Assembly (NCBI GenBank): GCA_025774865.1
Contig: JALGZO010000236.1
Span: 1 to 10,703 of the forward strand
Source of the DNA: a bacterium
GTDB taxonomy: Bacteria; ARS69
DNA length: 10,703 nt
Direction: 5' to 3'
Under the pieces are notes generated by a model. It ran no database searches and was not told the DNA's origin. It saw nothing but the letters and a program-made list of their open reading frames with translations. Below are positions 8,030-10,703 of the stretch, in pieces. Each line of letters opens with the position of its first letter. Within the stretch, counting starts at the first letter, position 1. The translations under genes were made by a program, and so were the position numbers.

Positions 8030-8975
8030 CCGCATCTGGGCCTGGGCACCCGCCACGGTGGCCAACGTCGGACCCGGCTTCGACGTGTTCGGTTTCGCCA
8101 TCGAGGGAGCCGGTGACCGGGTCGCGGCCCGGCGCCGCGACGAGCCGGGGGTAGTGCTCGTGGGCGTCGAAGGCGACGAGGGGCGCCTCCCCCGCGACGC
8201 GGAAAGCAACACGGCCGGGGTGGCGGCGCGGGCGCTGCTCGAAGCGGTGGGCGAGACGGAATTCGGTATCGAGCTCTCGCTCGAGAAGGAGACACCCCTG
8301 GCGTCGGGGCTCGGTTCGAGCGCGGCGAGCGCGGTGGCGGCCGTGACCGCGGTGAACGAGCTACTGTCCTCGCCGGCGAGCCTGCCGGTGCTGCTGCAGT
8401 GCGCGACCGAGGCGGAACGGGCCGCTTGCGGTTTCGCTCCCGCCGACAATACCGCTCCTTCGCTTCTGGGCGGGTTCGTCCTCGTGAGAGGCGGCACCCC
8501 TCCTCGCGTCGCCCAGCTCCCCGTTCCGGAAGGCCTCTCGTGTGCGCTCCTCCACCCGCACCAGCAAGTGCGGACCGAGGAAGCGCGAGCGGTCCTGCCC
8601 GAAAGCGTTCCCCTCGCGACGGCAGTGGAGCAGTGGGGGAACGTCGCGGCCTTCGTTGCGGGCCTCGTGCAGGGAGAATTGGACCTGCTGCGGAGCTCGA
8701 TCCACGACGCGATCGCTGAGCCGGTTCGGAAGGCGAACGTGAAGGGTTTCGAAGAGGTGAGTCGGGCGGCCCTGGACGCCGGGGCGCTCGGCTGCGGCCT
8801 GTCGGGCTCGGGACCGTCGATCTTCGCCCTCTGCCACTCGCCCGCCCGGGCGGAAGAGGTCGTGCGGGCCATGTCGATCGCTCTCGAGAAAGCGACCGAC
8901 GATCGAGGCGACATTCTCGTGTCGCCCGTCGGTGTCGCCGGGGCCCGAATCACCACCGAGGGATCGAGCGTATGA
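8022..8975 (+). CDS. thrB: Homoserine kinase, GHMP family
   Basis: This enzyme phosphorylates homoserine with ATP to give O-phosphohomoserine. The chosen GTG start gives 317 residues, close to the usual ~310. The protein then opens directly into the family's APATVANVGPGFDVFGFA substrate-side segment (9-26). The ATP-binding GHMP motif is at 91-101 (TPLASGLGSSA), and the C-terminal glycine-rich motif is SGSGPSIFAL at 261-270. The frame is open further upstream, but that part has Arg/Ser/Pro-rich shadow composition over asd and no family similarity. The upstream Shine-Dalgarno is weak, so the 8-base overlap with asd probably gives translational coupling. It ends in an ATGA overlap with thrC. Confidence 0.95.
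   Translation: MDDRIWAWAPATVANVGPGFDVFGFAIEGAGDRVAARRRDEPGVVLVGVEGDEGRLPRDAESNTAGVAARALLEAVGETEFGIELSLEKETPLASGLGSSAASAVAAVTAVNELLSSPASLPVLLQCATEAERAACGFAPADNTAPSLLGGFVLVRGGTPPRVAQLPVPEGLSCALLHPHQQVRTEEARAVLPESVPLATAVEQWGNVAAFVAGLVQGELDLLRSSIHDAIAEPVRKANVKGFEEVSRAALDAGALGCGLSGSGPSIFALCHSPARAEEVVRAMSIALEKATDDRGDILVSPVGVAGARITTEGSSV
8958..8963 (+). promoter_or_regulatory. Ribosome binding site of thrC
   Basis: GAGGGA lies 8 bases before ATG 8972, inside the last codons of thrB, supporting that start. Confidence 0.5.
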
Positions 8976-10270
8976 AGTTCGTCAGCACTCGCGGGGCGGG
9001 CTCTTCGGCGGATCTGCGAACGGCCGTCCTCGGCGGTCTGGCCCCGGACGGCGGCCTCTATTTGCCCGAACAGGTGCCGCTGCTGCCGGAGTCGTTCTTC
9101 GCGCGCCCGGGGGGAGCGTCACTCGGAGAAACGGCGGTCGCGGTGCTGCACCCGTATCTCGAAGAGCTCGCCGAGCCGGACCTGAAAGGTCTCGTGAACG
9201 ACGTGTTCTCCTTCGACATCCCGCTCGTTCGGCTCGGAAGCGACGTCCGGGTCCTCGAGCTCTTTCACGGTCCGACGCTCGCGTTCAAGGACGTCGGCGC
9301 GCGCTTTCTCGCGAGGCTCGTGAGTCGGTGCCTGCGCGATGCGGACGACAGGTCGACCGTTCTCGTCGCGACCTCCGGGGATACCGGGAGCGCCGTCGCC
9401 CGAGCGTTCCTGGGTGTGCCCCGCACCCGAGTGGTCGTGCTCTATCCCGAGGGCCAGGTCAGCCCGGTGCAGCAGAAGCAGTTCACGACGCTCGGCGACA
9501 ACGTGCGGGCGCTCGCGGTGGCAGGCACGTTCGACGATTGCCAACGCCTCGTGAAGGAGGCGTTCGCGGACGACGAGCTTCGCCGTACCGTGCGGCCGAT
9601 CTCCGCGAACTCGATCAACATCGGGCGGCTCCTGCCGCAGATCGTGTACTACTTCCACGCGGTCGCGCAGCTTCCGGCGGGTGAGCCGCCGGTCCTGTTC
9701 GCGACGCCGAGTGGCAACTTCGGAAACTTGTGCGCGGGGCTCATCGCGAAGCGCATGGGCCTCCCGGTCTCGGGCTTCGTCGCCGCGACGAACGTGAACG
9801 ATGTCGTGCCCGTGTATCTCGAAACCGGCGAGTTCCGGCCGCGCTCGTCGCGGCGCACCATCTCCAGCGCGATGGATGTCGGTGACCCGAGCAATTTCGA
9901 CCGGATTCGATTCCTCTACGGAGACGACCGAACAGCGATCCGGCGCGACCTCACCGGCCGCCGGTACGATGACGACGAGACCCGCACCGCGATCCGCGAG
10001 GTACGGTCCCGCTACGGCTACACGCTCGATCCTCATACGGCGGTCGGCTATCTCGGCCTGCGGGCGGTCATGGAGACGCACGGGGACGTGACCGGCGTCG
10101 TGCTCGCCACCGCCCACCCGGCGAAGTTCCGAGACGAAGTGGAGCCGGAGATCGGGGAGTCGGTCGAGCTCCCGGCCCGGCTGGCGGAATGCCTGGAGCG
10201 GGAAGACCGCTCCACGCGGATGGCGCCCGAGCTCGCGGCGCTCCGGATCGTGCTGACCGAGACGGCGTAG
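8972..10270 (+). CDS. thrC: Threonine synthase, PLP-dependent
   Basis: This enzyme converts O-phosphohomoserine and water to threonine and phosphate, the last step of the pathway. The 432 residues match the E. coli-type enzyme (~428). The N-terminal STRGAGSSADLRTAVLGGLA followed by DGGLYLP is typical of the family. The PLP lysine is K106 in HGPTLAFKDVGARF. ATSGDTGSA (133-141) and PSGNFGNL (246-253) bind substrate and the cofactor phosphate. NSINIGRLLPQ (213-223) and DPHTAVGY (353-360) are further family signatures. Translation probably couples to thrB through the ATGA overlap. It is the last gene of the run. A hairpin lies 11 bp after its TAG stop. Confidence 0.96.
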   Translation: MKFVSTRGAGSSADLRTAVLGGLAPDGGLYLPEQVPLLPESFFARPGGASLGETAVAVLHPYLEELAEPDLKGLVNDVFSFDIPLVRLGSDVRVLELFHGPTLAFKDVGARFLARLVSRCLRDADDRSTVLVATSGDTGSAVARAFLGVPRTRVVVLYPEGQVSPVQQKQFTTLGDNVRALAVAGTFDDCQRLVKEAFADDELRRTVRPISANSINIGRLLPQIVYYFHAVAQLPAGEPPVLFATPSGNFGNLCAGLIAKRMGLPVSGFVAATNVNDVVPVYLETGEFRPRSSRRTISSAMDVGDPSNFDRIRFLYGDDRTAIRRDLTGRRYDDDETRTAIREVRSRYGYTLDPHTAVGYLGLRAVMETHGDVTGVVLATAHPAKFRDEVEPEIGESVELPARLAECLEREDRSTRMAPELAALRIVLTETA

Positions 10271-10276
10271 GACACG

Positions 10277-10304
10277 AAAAAGGCGGGACCTCTCGGCCCC
10301 GCCT
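10277..10304 (-). terminator. Rho-independent terminator of gdhA, between convergent thrC and gdhA
   Basis: AGGCGGG at 10281-10287 pairs perfectly with CCCGCCT at 10298-10304 around a 10-base loop. Five A residues at 10277-10281 become a T-tract directly after the stem when read on the minus strand, the normal form of an intrinsic terminator for gdhA. On the plus strand the stem is followed by TCCTCG with no T-run, so it would stop thrC transcripts poorly, if at all, unless another mechanism helps. The 60-bp gap (10271-10330) shows nothing else. Confidence 0.75.
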
Positions 10305-10330
10305 CCTCGCTACGTTCTCGCGACTCGAAA

Positions 10331-10703
<373 letters not shown>

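Overview
The window is a compact, high-GC stretch of bacterial chromosome. Seven co-directional plus-strand genes fill positions 2 to 10270. A convergent minus-strand gene, gdhA, runs off the right edge. Junctions are 1-10 bp gaps or 1-8 bp overlaps, so no intergenic promoter or leader region is visible inside the run. I see no RNA genes, mobile elements, CRISPR arrays or long repeats. The high GC, the fused aspartokinase-homoserine dehydrogenase, the archaeal/fungal-like aspartate-semialdehyde dehydrogenase and a receiver-linked PEP/pyruvate-binding protein of the kind seen in Bacteroidetes-related lineages suggest a free-living bacterium, perhaps from the FCB superphylum or a neighbouring uncultured phylum. 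That placement is inference only.

Layout. Positions 2-319 hold the C-terminal part of an HD-domain protein, cut by the left edge. 330-1523 encodes an M42-like metallo-aminopeptidase. 1520-4501 encodes a 993-residue protein with two N-terminal receiver-like domains and a C-terminal PEP synthase/PPDK-type ATP-grasp domain, without the phospho-histidine and PEP-binding barrel domains of the true enzymes. 4503-6959 encodes ThrA (aspartokinase, two ACT repeats, homoserine dehydrogenase), 6959-8029 Asd, 8022-8975 ThrB and 8972-10270 ThrC. A 60-bp gap holds a hairpin whose T-tract faces the minus strand. 10331-10703 is the C-terminal third of an NADP-type glutamate dehydrogenase on the minus strand.

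How the genes work together. ThrA phosphorylates aspartate, Asd reduces aspartyl phosphate to the semialdehyde, ThrA's second half makes homoserine, ThrB phosphorylates it and ThrC makes threonine: all five steps from aspartate to threonine are in one run. GdhA on the other side of the terminator makes glutamate, the amino donor for aspartate, but it is a separate transcription unit. The three upstream genes have no obvious catalytic step in threonine synthesis. They may be linked to it only by co-transcription. The most unusual is the receiver/PEP-binding fusion, which could be a regulator or a phosphotransfer protein rather than a metabolic enzyme.
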